Origin: Campylobacterales bacterium
Lineage (GTDB): Bacteria > Campylobacterota > Campylobacteria > Campylobacterales > QNZT01
Reading direction: 5' to 3'
DNA length: 36,477 nucleotides
Assembly (NCBI GenBank): GCA_027084135.1
Contig: JALWLO010000117.1
Span: 1 to 36,477 of the forward strand
Shown here: positions 9,217-17,817 of the stretch, piece by piece
Layout: every line of letters begins with the position of its first letter
Position numbering within the stretch: position 1 is the first letter of the stretch
Notes under the pieces: model-generated
Database searches by the model: none
The model's input: only the letters and a program-made list of their open reading frames with translations
What the model was told of the DNA's origin: nothing
Program-made: the position numbers and the translations under genes

Positions 9217-10431
9217 CTACTTTATCATTCTAAGTGGGTTGATGTGTTTTTCGTTTTGGGTTACTTCAAAGGTAAGATCTCTTTTGACTCTGCCGATGAT
9301 ATACCCTTTTTTAACACGCTTCCCGACTCTTATCGTCGGTGCGATTTTAGATAGATGTGCATAGATGGTGTGGATATTGTTTTTATGCTTAATGATCACT
9401 ACATTTTCAAGCATAGGCGTTTTATCCGCATAGATCACGGTTCCATCTAAGACATTTCTTACCTTTGCATTTTTAGTAGATGCTCTCAAAACAACAGATT
9501 CGTTATAGATCTTAATTTTATAGATTGGGTCTATATAGTTACCGAACTTTTGTACAACCTTGTACTTTTTAAGTGGAGCGATCGTTTTGGGACCTTTATA
9601 TTTGACAATTTTGTCATGTTGGTAGGAAGAGCCGATTTTTCTTACATTGATCTTCCCTTTTGAGACCTCTTTGATGATCGTTTTATCTCTCTTCTCTTTT
9701 GTGATATGGAGTTTTTTAAGCGTTTTGGCAAGTGCATTTTGTTCAGTTTTGATCCTATTGAGTTTGTCGATATAACTTTGTTTCTTCTTTTTAAGCTCAA
9801 GAAGAGCATTTTTTTGAGACGCCTTTAACTCATTTAATGTTTTTTGTTTTTCCTTTAGTTTATCGACCCTATTGGCAAGTTTAGAGAGTTCGGTTTTGAT
9901 AAGGTCTATATTTTTGTTGAGAGCGATATACCTCTTTTTTGTCTTTTTAAATTTGTCTCTAAGGAGTTTAATATATTGGCGTAAGATCTCATTCATGATA
10001 AAGTCATCTTGCGTTAAATCATTTGCCTCAAGCTGTTTTGTACCGTTTACATCGATACCGCCGTCGCTTATCATCTCTATCGACAACTCTTTTGAGATGA
10101 TGGCTATCACTTTTGCACTAACCTCTCTCTCCTTTTTGGTTAACTCTCTATAGATCTTTGTCACTTTTTTGAGTTGAGAGCTTTTGATCTTGCTTCTTTT
10201 TTTTAGCTTTTGGATATCCGCTTCACATGCGCTTATGTCAGATGCGATCTTTTTGATATTTCTTTTTTGTTTCTCGATCTCTTTAGCTATGAGTTCGAGT
10301 TGATTTGCTATCTTCTTCTCTTGGGACTTTTTCTTGTCTATCTTCACTTGAGCAGACTCTATCTTGTCATCGATCGAGCTACTAGCTTGTAAAAAGAGCG
10401 ATAGAGCTAGTACTAACCAGATACCCCTCAT
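9217..10431 (-). CDS. EnvC-like murein hydrolase activator (coiled coil + degenerate LytM/M23)
   Basis: A signal peptide (to about residue 18) is followed by a long coiled coil (about 20-250, Lys/Glu/Leu heptads) and a C-terminal LytM/M23 domain (about 290-404). The M23 metal ligands are largely gone. Where active enzymes have HxGxD this protein has DPIYKIKIYNES, and the terminal HxH is replaced by LTFEV; only the YAH histidine remains. That is the EnvC pattern: a non-catalytic domain that activates cell-wall amidases. It directly follows ftsX with an ATGA overlap, so it is very likely the periplasmic partner of FtsEX and an activator of the Amidase_3 protein encoded at 2113-3666. The TAG stop codon is formed by a copy of the iterated TAGTACTA palindrome. 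Confidence 0.85.
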   Translation of the reverse strand: MRGIWLVLALSLFLQASSSIDDKIESAQVKIDKKKSQEKKIANQLELIAKEIEKQKRNIKKIASDISACEADIQKLKKRSKIKSSQLKKVTKIYRELTKKEREVSAKVIAIISKELSIEMISDGGIDVNGTKQLEANDLTQDDFIMNEILRQYIKLLRDKFKKTKKRYIALNKNIDLIKTELSKLANRVDKLKEKQKTLNELKASQKNALLELKKKKQSYIDKLNRIKTEQNALAKTLKKLHITKEKRDKTIIKEVSKGKINVRKIGSSYQHDKIVKYKGPKTIAPLKKYKVVQKFGNYIDPIYKIKIYNESVVLRASTKNAKVRNVLDGTVIYADKTPMLENVVIIKHKNNIHTIYAHLSKIAPTIRVGKRVKKGYIIGRVKRDLTFEVTQNEKHINPLRMIK

Positions 10432-11237
10432 TTATCCTCTTGCCTTATTATGATGATAGTTACGGAGACGATGGAGATGAGTAGCGAGATAAGTATCAAC
10501 CTGCTCGTATCGGCGAAGAAATGGAAATTTTGTAAATCTATCGACAAACTCTCTTTGATACTACCTAAATCTACAAAGTTTGGGAGGAGGTGGAAAAAGA
10601 GACCGACCAAAATAGCTGAAATGAGAGCATCGATAATGACGGACTTATACAAAGAGGCACTCTTCATCCAGTATGGAGCGCCGAAAAGCCCCATGACATA
10701 CATTCTGTTTTGATGCTGTAGGGTCCAGATCTCCATCTGTTTGATAATGAGTAGGAAACTGATGATAGAGATAAAGATGGTAAAGATAAAGGAGGCGGAC
10801 TTGGCAAGTTTTAAAAACTGATGAAATTTATTAAAAGTCTTTTTAAATGTTTCAACTTTTTTGATCCCCTTATAGGATTTGAGTTTTTGAGCTAGTAGAT
10901 TGAGCTCCTCGTCAGTCGGTAATTTTTTGAGTTTTATAGAATAAAATCTAGGAAGCGTGGCTTTGAGATAGACCAGATCGGCTTTGCTCATATCCCCCTT
11001 TAACTTTTCGATATATCTATCCTTTTTTATTTCCGTAACGGTAGAGATATTGGGGATAGCCTCCTTGATCTTAGCTGTAACGATCGGATTGTTGGAAACG
11101 ACGACGATGGAGTACTCATCGGTGAGTTTACTCTCATATGACTTTACCCCGCGATCGAGCATAAAGGAAAACTGCAGAGAGAAGAGAAGCATAAAGAGTG
11201 GAATGATAAAAGAGAGATGGTTTTTAAGAGACTTCAT
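10428..11237 (-). CDS. ftsX: Cell division protein FtsX, membrane subunit
   Basis: The 269-residue protein has the FtsX topology: one N-terminal membrane helix (about 8-27), a periplasmic domain (about 30-145), then three helices near 148-168, 200-222 and 246-264. The segment with MYVMGLFGAPYW after the second helix is the FtsX-family cytoplasmic region contacting the ATPase. It couples ATP hydrolysis by FtsE to activation of periplasmic hydrolase regulators. It overlaps ftsE by 14 bases upstream and envC by four downstream, so the three proteins are translated together. Confidence 0.92.
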   Translation of the reverse strand: MKSLKNHLSFIIPLFMLLFSLQFSFMLDRGVKSYESKLTDEYSIVVVSNNPIVTAKIKEAIPNISTVTEIKKDRYIEKLKGDMSKADLVYLKATLPRFYSIKLKKLPTDEELNLLAQKLKSYKGIKKVETFKKTFNKFHQFLKLAKSASFIFTIFISIISFLLIIKQMEIWTLQHQNRMYVMGLFGAPYWMKSASLYKSVIIDALISAILVGLFFHLLPNFVDLGSIKESLSIDLQNFHFFADTSRLILISLLISIVSVTIIIIRQEDK

Positions 11238-11901
11238 TTAAAACTCCATCATTTAAAAAATACTGTTTATAGTCAACTCCTAAAGTTTGCGGTATCTTAT
11301 GGGTGGCGACGATGATCGTACTACCGACATGAAGACGCACATTTTTCAAAAGCTCCCAAATGACCGAGCTTGAATACTCATCCAAGTTTCCCGTCGGTTC
11401 ATCCGCTATGATAAGTAGAGGGTTGTGTGCCAGCGCTCTAGCCATCGCTACTCTTTGCTGTTCGCCGCCGCTAAGCTCTAACGGAAACTTTTGCGCTTTG
11501 TGGAGAAGCTTGACATGCTTTAGCAGTTTATGGGCTTGGGCTTTGCATATCTCTTTGGAGTAGCCGGCTATCATAAGTGGGAGCATCACATTTTTCTCTA
11601 CACTCCACTCGTTGATTAGCTTATAGTCTTGAAAGATAACACCGATATGTTTGCGAAGGAGATTTTTCTTATCTCTAGGGATACCGTTGAGTGAAAAGCC
11701 GGCAACTCTAAGATCCCCGCTAAAAACCGGCAACTCCGCATAGAGGGATTTTAAGAGGGTCGATTTACCGCTACCGCTTTTTCCGGTGATAAATACAAAC
11801 TCTTTAGGTTTCACTCCAAAAGAGATATTTTTGATCACCGGCTCATCTTTTTTATATGCAAGCGTGAGGTGTCTCGCCTCTACAATGTAACTACTACCCA
11901 T
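11224..11901 (-). CDS. ftsE: Cell division ATP-binding protein FtsE
   Basis: An ABC ATPase of 225 residues with Walker [10 protein letters not shown] (40-48), signature LSGGEQQR (143-150), and Walker [15 protein letters not shown] (162-175). The Q-loop context [10 protein letters not shown] is typical of FtsE. It binds FtsX at the inner membrane and drives septal peptidoglycan hydrolysis. It overlaps trmB by eight bases upstream and ftsX by 14 bases downstream. The trmB-ftsE-ftsX-envC order matches the H. pylori HP0747-HP0750 block. Confidence 0.95.
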   Translation of the reverse strand: MGSSYIVEARHLTLAYKKDEPVIKNISFGVKPKEFVFITGKSGSGKSTLLKSLYAELPVFSGDLRVAGFSLNGIPRDKKNLLRKHIGVIFQDYKLINEWSVEKNVMLPLMIAGYSKEICKAQAHKLLKHVKLLHKAQKFPLELSGGEQQRVAMARALAHNPLLIIADEPTGNLDEYSSSVIWELLKNVRLHVGSTIIVATHKIPQTLGVDYKQYFLNDGVLNEVS

Positions 11902-13066
11902 ATATCAACTCTTCAATTTTTTTGTGTGATTTTAAGTTTTGCTCGATCGGCAAAGCTTGATATGGAAAATATTGTATCTTATTATCATTAAATATAAGAT
12001 ACTTATGTTCCGGCATATCGAATGAACCGAAAGAGAGCCTTAAAATGCCGCTCTTATCATCGATAGTGAACGCCTTTTCAAAGTGTATAAAAAAGTCTTT
12101 CTCAACAACGGCTTTTTGAGGCAACTTCTCTACAGCTTGACGAAAGGGGATAAACTTCTCAAAATCAAACTTCGGTATCTGCTTTTTGGGTGGAGAGTGG
12201 AGAGTGTTTGTGTAGATGATATCATAGATATTTTTTTCAAGTCTTTTCCATCTATCTTCATATTTACTACTAATCTCAATCTCTCTATTTTTTCGTATCT
12301 CAAGCTCGAAACTGTTGAGCGAGTTAAAGAGTTCATATGCGTAGTTGTAGTAGTTATCGCTATCGGTTCTAAGTTCAACCGTTCCACCCACCTTTAGTAC
12401 CCGACTTGCCTCATCGATAAAGGCTTTGGAGATCACTCTTCTATGGGGTTTTTTATCCCAAGGAACCGGAAAGTGGACAAATATTTTGCCTACTATATTT
12501 GATGGAAGAAGTTGTAAAAATATCCGTGCGTCAAATTTAAGGACTTTGATGTTTTGGATATTTTGTATTTTGCACTGTTTGATTAACTGTTCGATCGAGG
12601 GAGAGTGTATCTCTAAACCGATAAAATCAATCTCAGGATGTTTTTTGGCCTGATAGAGCAGGTGTCTTCCGCTACCGAAACCTATCTCTATCCAGACCTC
12701 CTTTTGAAATTCCTTATCTATAAAATAGGAGACATCTTTGAGATATTCGTCAGATTTTTGAAAGTGGCTTTGACTCTTTTTGCTCTCGATGTTTGAAAAG
12801 GTAACCTCCAAGTTGTGGGCGCTACTAAAGGCTTTCAGCGCATTTTGGATGATCGATACAGGTGAGGGGCGGGTAAGTTTGTCATATTTGATGAGATAGT
12901 CCTTATCTCTTTGAATGATCCTGATGAAAAACTCTCTATCTCTATATCTCGTTAGTACTAAGGACTCTCTCTTATCATCTCTTGTGGCAGAGAGTAGAAA
13001 TTTAAACTCCCCCTCCTCAAAAGGGAGTGGTTTTAGTGCTAACGCTTTCGTTTGGATATTTGGCAT
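11894..13066 (-). CDS. trmB: tRNA (guanine-N7)-methyltransferase, long form
   Basis: Methylates G46 of tRNA using S-adenosylmethionine. The SAM-binding motif EIGFGSGRH is at 127-135, GLEIHSPS follows at about 150-157, and the TrmB signature HFPVPWDKKPHRR is at about 198-210 with ELRTDSDNYY beyond. At 390 residues it is much longer than the usual 210-240: about 110 extra residues precede the methyltransferase fold and about 120 follow. Long versions of this kind are known to me from Campylobacterota, so this is lineage-typical and not a fusion artefact. The role of the extra domains is unknown. Confidence 0.92.
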   Translation of the reverse strand: MPNIQTKALALKPLPFEEGEFKFLLSATRDDKRESLVLTRYRDREFFIRIIQRDKDYLIKYDKLTRPSPVSIIQNALKAFSSAHNLEVTFSNIESKKSQSHFQKSDEYLKDVSYFIDKEFQKEVWIEIGFGSGRHLLYQAKKHPEIDFIGLEIHSPSIEQLIKQCKIQNIQNIKVLKFDARIFLQLLPSNIVGKIFVHFPVPWDKKPHRRVISKAFIDEASRVLKVGGTVELRTDSDNYYNYAYELFNSLNSFELEIRKNREIEISSKYEDRWKRLEKNIYDIIYTNTLHSPPKKQIPKFDFEKFIPFRQAVEKLPQKAVVEKDFFIHFEKAFTIDDKSGILRLSFGSFDMPEHKYLIFNDNKIQYFPYQALPIEQNLKSHKKIEELIYG

Positions 13067-13081
13067 GGCAAGTGTCTCTTT

Positions 13082-14389
13082 TTAAAAAAACCAAGATTTT
13101 TTCTTTTTTAATCCTTCGATTTTGACATTGATGGCTCTGGACTTTTTAGATTGGATACCATATTTATCAACCGCTACGATGTAGTAGGTGTATGAGATGT
13201 CCGGTTTGATTTTTGGATCGATAAAGGTCGTTTTTTTGAAGTTTACGATCTTCTTTCTCTTTATCCGAAACTTATCCCAATACTCTTTATAGATGATATA
13301 GGAGACGGTTCTTGGATCATTACTTTGCCACTTAAGCTCAACTGCGTTGTTGATGATCCTTGCGGAGATAACGATCGGTCTTCTCAAATGACCCAATGTT
13401 TGCCCCTTCACCGGTTTGATCTGCTGGGTGGATTCCAAACCGTCTTTATCGACAACCGTTACTTTATAAAAGCGTATCTCACCATCACCGTCGAACTTGT
13501 CAACATAGTGAGTCGCTCTCGTTTTTGCTATAAAAGTAAAAAGCCCATCCACAAACTCACTCGCATAGACTTTGTAGTAGTCGACATCCTCTATAGGAGA
13601 GGGTTTCCAGATAAGCTCCACCTTTCTTGGAAGATTTGTGGTAGCCATGATTCCCGTTACCGGAGGTGGAAGCGGTTTTGAAGATCCGGTAAGGATATTT
13701 GATGGAGGCGATTTTACGCCGTAATCCGTAATGGCGATGATTCTATATTTGTAAGTGATACCCGGTTTTACATCTCTATCGATATACTCAACACTAAGTC
13801 TTTTATCTACCTTAGCTATCTGCTCCCACTTTCTTATGATTGGATTATACCTTTCGATGATATATCCGCTTACTCGAGGATCGTCACTATATTTCCATAA
13901 GAGTTGTATACGATTTGGCAGTCCGGAGTTTATTCTAGCAAACTTCACCGGCTTAAGTGGCTTGACATTAGGCTTAATATAAAACTTGGTAGGGACAGAG
14001 ACTCTTCCATCCTTGGTGTAGAGGGAGATAAGATAGCTATTTTGTACTCTTTGATTGATGTTTTTATCGGTATAGTGTGCGGCGTACGGATCATTGATGA
14101 TTTTAATAAGCGTGTATTTCCCTTCACGATTTTTTCTAAATATTCTATATCCGGCTACAAAAGGCTTTCTAACAGGCTCCCACTCTATCGTTACTTCACT
14201 CAGGCTACTTCTTGTTTTGATACCTTGAACCGTAGGCAGTGATCTATCTAACTTTAAGTTACTAAGATCTAATGCAGGTACGGATAACTTTGGTAAAGAT
14301 AGGCTAGAAAAGGGACTATTTTTTTGGTTACATCCATTAAACGAGAGCAGTAAAGCGCTCGATAATAGTATCAACTTTAAGCTTTTCAT
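13082..14389 (-). CDS. Fibronectin type III repeat lipoprotein
   Basis: A lipoprotein signal (lipobox SFNGC, Cys20) is followed by a short linker and four successive FN3-like domains of about 90 residues, beginning near residues 55, 150, 240 and 335. Each has the W/A...V.L.W pattern, then YxIxR and a Y.(Y/F).(I/V).A(V/I)D..G strand, for example TYKYRIIAITDYG and SYTYYIVAVDKYG. The tail KKKKSWFF is basic and aromatic. It is probably outer-membrane anchored and facing the periplasm. The start (ATG 14389, GAGGAG upstream) lies inside the preceding pseudouridine synthase gene, a 53-base overlap in another frame. The gene sits with trmB-ftsEX as in H. pylori (HP0746), hinting at an envelope or division role, but none is established that I know of. 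Confidence 0.82.
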   Translation of the reverse strand: MKSLKLILLSSALLLSFNGCNQKNSPFSSLSLPKLSVPALDLSNLKLDRSLPTVQGIKTRSSLSEVTIEWEPVRKPFVAGYRIFRKNREGKYTLIKIINDPYAAHYTDKNINQRVQNSYLISLYTKDGRVSVPTKFYIKPNVKPLKPVKFARINSGLPNRIQLLWKYSDDPRVSGYIIERYNPIIRKWEQIAKVDKRLSVEYIDRDVKPGITYKYRIIAITDYGVKSPPSNILTGSSKPLPPPVTGIMATTNLPRKVELIWKPSPIEDVDYYKVYASEFVDGLFTFIAKTRATHYVDKFDGDGEIRFYKVTVVDKDGLESTQQIKPVKGQTLGHLRRPIVISARIINNAVELKWQSNDPRTVSYIIYKEYWDKFRIKRKKIVNFKKTTFIDPKIKPDISYTYYIVAVDKYGIQSKKSRAINVKIEGLKKKKSWFF

Positions 14390-15299
14390 CTAAATTCTCC
14401 TCTTTAAACTCTTTTTCTATTATACTGATAAAATCTTCAAATAAGGGTGCCTCTTTGATCAGCATCCTACCGCTTGAAGGATCTTGAAAATAGATAGCCG
14501 CCGCATGTAGCATCACCCGCGGGATAGTGCCGTTTTTATCTTTGTAGCCGTAGAGTTTGTCCCCTATGATTACTCTATTGATACTTTTGAGGTGTGCTCT
14601 TATCTGATGTGTTCTACCGGTAAAGAGTTTAACGGCGATCAACTCTTTTTTAGTGCTTTTTGAGCTTGCCAGCTTTATGAAAGCACTCTTTGCCTCTCTT
14701 CCATAGCCGTTGGCTACCATCCTGGTACGGTAATTTCTATCTCTCGATATGGCTCTATCAACTATCATATCCTCTTTTAGAGGTAGATCGATGATAGCCA
14801 GATAGTATCTTCCCATACTCTTCTCTTGGAGTTGTTTGGCGAGTTTTTGATGAGCGCTATTGTTTTTGGCGATGAGGAGTGCGCCTGAAGTCTCTTTGTC
14901 GATACGGTGAACGATACCGTGCCTCTCTTCTCCGCTTAGTGTCGATAGGGTTATCTCCCTAGCCTTTAGCCAATCCACAACAGTAGCCTCTTTCACTGAA
15001 GGAGCCGGATGCACGGTGATGAAAGGGGGCTTGTTGATAACTAGGAGATCACTATTTTCATAGATGATATCTATATCAAAATCAACCTCCCTCAGGCTCT
15101 GCTCCTCCTTTTGGATTTGAGGGAGATCAAACTCTATCTCCTCTCCGCCTTTTAACTTGTATCCGCTCTTTTTGACGACCTTTCCGTCGATTTTCACCCC
15201 GTAGCGCTTGATAAGTCTCTCTATCTGATTTCTCGGTTCGTTGAGTCTTTGTTGCAAAAACTTATCTATCCTCTGGCTACTTTGTGCTATAATCTTCAA
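14337..15299 (-). CDS. RluD-type 23S rRNA pseudouridine synthase
   Basis: The N-terminal S4 domain (about 10-60) binds RNA and the PseudoU_synth_2 domain fills the rest. The catalytic motif HRIDKETSG places the nucleophile at Asp134; LFTGRTHQIRAHL and GDKLYG are also diagnostic for the RluA/RluD family. Length 320 is normal. The start is TTG 15297-15299, chosen because AAGGAG lies eight bases upstream and there is no in-frame ATG nearby. Its C-terminus overlaps the next gene by 53 bases. Only 24 bases separate its start from the divergent rodA start. Which uridines it modifies cannot be told from sequence. Confidence 0.9.
   Translation of the reverse strand: MKIIAQSSQRIDKFLQQRLNEPRNQIERLIKRYGVKIDGKVVKKSGYKLKGGEEIEFDLPQIQKEEQSLREVDFDIDIIYENSDLLVINKPPFITVHPAPSVKEATVVDWLKAREITLSTLSGEERHGIVHRIDKETSGALLIAKNNSAHQKLAKQLQEKSMGRYYLAIIDLPLKEDMIVDRAISRDRNYRTRMVANGYGREAKSAFIKLASSKSTKKELIAVKLFTGRTHQIRAHLKSINRVIIGDKLYGYKDKNGTIPRVMLHAAAIYFQDPSSGRMLIKEAPLFEDFISIIEKEFKEENLDEKLKVDTIIERFTALV
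15285..15293 (+). promoter_or_regulatory. rodA: Extended -10 promoter element for rodA, inside the divergent gene
   Basis: TGCTATAAT is a perfect extended -10 (TG-n-TATAAT). It would start transcription near 15300, giving a leader of about 25 bases to the rodA GTG at 15324. It lies wholly within the 5' coding part of the divergent pseudouridine synthase gene. The 12-base string TTGTGCTATAAT also occurs before the Uma2-family gene at 23775-23786. Confidence 0.6.
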
Positions 15300-15308
15300 A
15301 ACATCGGC

Positions 15309-15318
15309 TCCTTAAGGA
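15309..15318. promoter_or_regulatory. Back-to-back shared Shine-Dalgarno palindrome
   Basis: CTCCTTAAGGA contains the palindrome CCTTAAGG. On the plus strand AAGGA (15314-15318) serves the rodA GTG five bases downstream. On the minus strand AAGGAG (15314-15309) serves the TTG of the pseudouridine synthase eight bases downstream. One palindrome thus supplies the ribosome-binding sites of two divergent genes. Confidence 0.7.
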
Positions 15319-15323
15319 TATGA

Positions 15324-16424
15324 GTGATACAGATTGATAGACGGATCTTTACCCATTTTGACTACATTTTAGTGCTACTCATAGCACCTATTTTATCCAT
15401 ATCTTTCTATTTAGTGAATGAATTATATCCGGCTTTGGCAAACAGAGAATTAATCTACTTTATAGCCGGATTTGTAGTATTTGTTATCATGTTTCTATTT
15501 CCGATTCGAAGGTTTTTGTGGCTGATACCGCTATTTTATTGGTTCAATATAGCTCTTTTGATATTGGTGGAGCTATTTGGAGTGACAAAGCTTGGTGCGA
15601 AAAGGTGGCTAGAGATACCTTTTTTTCACCTCTCCCTTCAGCCTTCGGAGTTGATGAAGCCCGCACTCATATTGATGCTTGGGTTTTTGATCTATGAGAA
15701 ATCGCCGCCAAGTGAGAGCGGGTACGGTATTAAAGCCTTTGCAAAACTCTCTTTTTATATTTTACTTCCCGCGTTTTTGATCTATCAAGAGCCCGATCTA
15801 GGAACGGCACTCATGGTGATCTTTTTAGGGTTTGGGATTTTATTTGTGATAGGAGTAAACTATCGGATATGGGTAACGATTTTAGTACTTATTGCACTGA
15901 TCTCACCGTTTGTATATAGTTCGTTGAAAGATTATCAAAAAAAGAGGATAGCCGACTTTCTCTCAACAAAACCGAGCTATCATGTGAGACAATCGATCAT
16001 AGCAATAGGTAGCGGCGGTTTATACGGCAAAGAGAAAGAGCATGCGACTCAGGCGCATATGAAGTTTTTACCGATAGCCACAAGTGACTTTATATTTGCC
16101 TTTTTGGTTGAGAGATTTGGATTTTGGGGCGGGGTGCTTTTGATTGCGATATATACGCTCTTGATACTCCACTTTATGATGGTAACGCTCTATATGAAGG
16201 GTGACTACCTGATACAGGTTGTCTCCACCTCATTGGCGCTTCTTTTCTTTCTTTATGCAAGTGTCAATATCGCCATGACAATGGGTTATGCCCCTGTTGT
16301 AGGGATTCCACTTCCACTCTTTAGTTACGGTGGAAGTAGTTTTATCACATTCATGGTGCTTATGGGTATCTATGAGCATTTAGTAGCATTTAGATATAAG
16401 AAATATGATTCGGTTCTCTTATGA
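15324..16424 (+). CDS. rodA: Rod-shape SEDS peptidoglycan polymerase RodA
   Basis: A polytopic inner-membrane glycosyltransferase (about ten helices, 366 residues) that polymerises lipid II for cell elongation with a class B PBP. The SEDS hallmarks are KLGAKRWLEI...LQPSELMKP, YQEPDLGTA (conserved Asp of the active site) and PLPLFSYGGSS near the C-terminus. RodA rather than FtsW is preferred because a clear ftsW, next to murG, lies at 21094 and the H. pylori rodA equivalent (HP0743) is likewise near the RluD-like gene. The start is GTG 15324 with AAGGA five bases upstream; the nearby ATG at 15320 is out of frame and closes after five codons. Confidence 0.93.
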   Translation: MIQIDRRIFTHFDYILVLLIAPILSISFYLVNELYPALANRELIYFIAGFVVFVIMFLFPIRRFLWLIPLFYWFNIALLILVELFGVTKLGAKRWLEIPFFHLSLQPSELMKPALILMLGFLIYEKSPPSESGYGIKAFAKLSFYILLPAFLIYQEPDLGTALMVIFLGFGILFVIGVNYRIWVTILVLIALISPFVYSSLKDYQKKRIADFLSTKPSYHVRQSIIAIGSGGLYGKEKEHATQAHMKFLPIATSDFIFAFLVERFGFWGGVLLIAIYTLLILHFMMVTLYMKGDYLIQVVSTSLALLFFLYASVNIAMTMGYAPVVGIPLPLFSYGGSSFITFMVLMGIYEHLVAFRYKKYDSVLL

Positions 16425-16450
16425 TAAGTAAATATTAAGAAATTTTTGGA

Positions 16451-16456
16451 TAATAT
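16451..16456 (+). promoter_or_regulatory. Candidate -10 box for the tRNA gene
   Basis: TAATAT lies 20 bases upstream of the tRNA 5' end in an AT-rich spacer after rodA, a plausible position for the promoter of a single tRNA gene. No -35 match is obvious. Confidence 0.4.
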
Positions 16457-16475
16457 TTGCACTCTCATTTTTAGA

Positions 16476-16552
16476 GGGTCTATAGCTCAGTTGGTTAGAG
16501 CACTCGGCTCATAACCGAGTGGTCCCAGGTTCGAATCCTGGTGGACCCACCA
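16476..16552 (+). tRNA. tRNA with CAU anticodon (elongator Met most likely)
   Basis: The 77-base cloverleaf is complete. The acceptor stem GGGTCTA pairs with TGGACCC, the D-arm is GCTCAGTTGGTTAGAGC, the anticodon stem CTCGG/CCGAG closes loop CTCATAA with CAT at 16510-16512, and the T-arm contains GGTTCGAATCC. CCA is encoded. The G1-C72 pair and the lack of three consecutive G-C pairs below the anticodon loop argue against the initiator. An Ile2 tRNA read through lysidine modification also has CAU, so elongator Met is favoured but not proven. Confidence 0.95.
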
Positions 16553-16553
16553 C

Positions 16554-17747
16554 TTAATATAAAAATCCAAATAACCACATAGGCACTCTGTTTCCGCTAC
16601 CTACTTCTATATCATCAGCTACTACAAAAGAGTTAGCTATATCTTTGATCTGTCTATATTTTTTATTTTTACCGCCTACTTCTAAAGTGTACTTTTCATC
16701 TACAATAAAATCACCCCTCTTTGCCGCTTCTATAGTGTGCTTTTGCCCTAACATACTAGATACAAACACTTCTCTTAGTGTACCTGTATTACTGCTATTG
16801 CAGTAGGCATAGTGCAAGTTTGTATTATTCAAGTAGATTTTATCCGGTTTGACAAATATACTATCTCCTTTGGATAGCGGTTTTAGAGTAGTAAAGATTT
16901 TGGCACGGCTAAGATACTCTATATATCTATATAGTCCTTTGTAGTTATCCTTCATATCCATCTTTGCCAAAAGCTCTTTGATATTTGGTGTATATGGATG
17001 TGATTCGCATAGAAGCCGAACCAGTTTTTTTAGATTTTGCACACTACTGTAGTCTATAGGGAAGATAGAAGGTATATCTACCTCTATGACTGTATTTATC
17101 GTTTCATTGAGTCTTATTAGATAATCCTCTTTATCTTCAAAATAAAATGGATAATACCCACTTTTGATATACTCTCTAAACAGGAGAGTAAGATTAAATT
17201 TTTCTAAAAGCTCATATGCTATATTTATATGGTTTGTCAAAATCTCTTCAAGTCTGAAAGCTGGAAGTTCGATACCTTTTTCAAGCTCTATAAACTCTCT
17301 AAAACTAAGCCCCTCTACGCTATAAAGTCTTGCTCTTCTACTAAGGTCTGCTTTTGCATTATCGATACTTAAAGCACTACTGCCACTAAAGATAACTTTT
17401 AGATTTAATAAATCATAAATCTTTTTTAACTCTATCTCAAAATTTTTGTATTTGTGTATTTCGTCTATTATAAGTACTTCACCTTCCTCTTTACTAAAAG
17501 AGTTGGCTACTTCAAAAAGTGATGGAATGGTGATAATATCCGCACTAATATATAGCTTTTTATCAAAAGACAAGTCAAGCTCTTTTAGATATTGCAAAAG
17601 ATAAGTCGTCTTGCCGACCCCTCTTGCCCCAACGATACCTACAAGCTTTTTATCAAGATTGATAGTTTTATGAAAATATCTCTTATATGTAAAGTTACTC
17701 TTTTCAAAAAGTTTTCTTTGATACTCTCTTAGTTCATCTAGGTTCAT
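16554..17747 (-). CDS. AAA-type ATPase with DUF4143 C-terminal domain
   Basis: The 397-residue protein has Walker A GARGVGKTT (40-48) and Walker B VLIIDEIHK (91-99), then a sensor-like FSGSSAL. Next comes a winged-helix-like middle part with the SFREFIEL segment usual in this family, and a C-terminal DUF4143 region ending in EVGGKNKKYRQI and VADDIEVG. Proteins of this architecture are common, often mobile, and functionally uncharacterised. Its stop codon is separated from the CCA end of the tRNA by one base, in convergent orientation. It interrupts the stretch between rodA and ftsI and is AT-richer than its neighbours, which together suggest acquisition next to a tRNA. AAAGG seven bases before ATG 17747 supports the start. 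Confidence 0.85.
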   Translation of the reverse strand: MNLDELREYQRKLFEKSNFTYKRYFHKTINLDKKLVGIVGARGVGKTTYLLQYLKELDLSFDKKLYISADIITIPSLFEVANSFSKEEGEVLIIDEIHKYKNFEIELKKIYDLLNLKVIFSGSSALSIDNAKADLSRRARLYSVEGLSFREFIELEKGIELPAFRLEEILTNHINIAYELLEKFNLTLLFREYIKSGYYPFYFEDKEDYLIRLNETINTVIEVDIPSIFPIDYSSVQNLKKLVRLLCESHPYTPNIKELLAKMDMKDNYKGLYRYIEYLSRAKIFTTLKPLSKGDSIFVKPDKIYLNNTNLHYAYCNSSNTGTLREVFVSSMLGQKHTIEAAKRGDFIVDEKYTLEVGGKNKKYRQIKDIANSFVVADDIEVGSGNRVPMWLFGFLY

Positions 17748-17817
17748 AAATCAACCTTTTTTGACCTATATTATCAAAATTGTACTTATAAACCTAATTA
17801 TTTAGTAATTATTTGGC

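Noticed and set aside
16521-16552. tRNA 3' end as an integration site with a duplicated attachment repeat
   Set aside because: No second copy of the T-arm/acceptor sequence was found on the far side of the ATPase gene, and no integrase is present.
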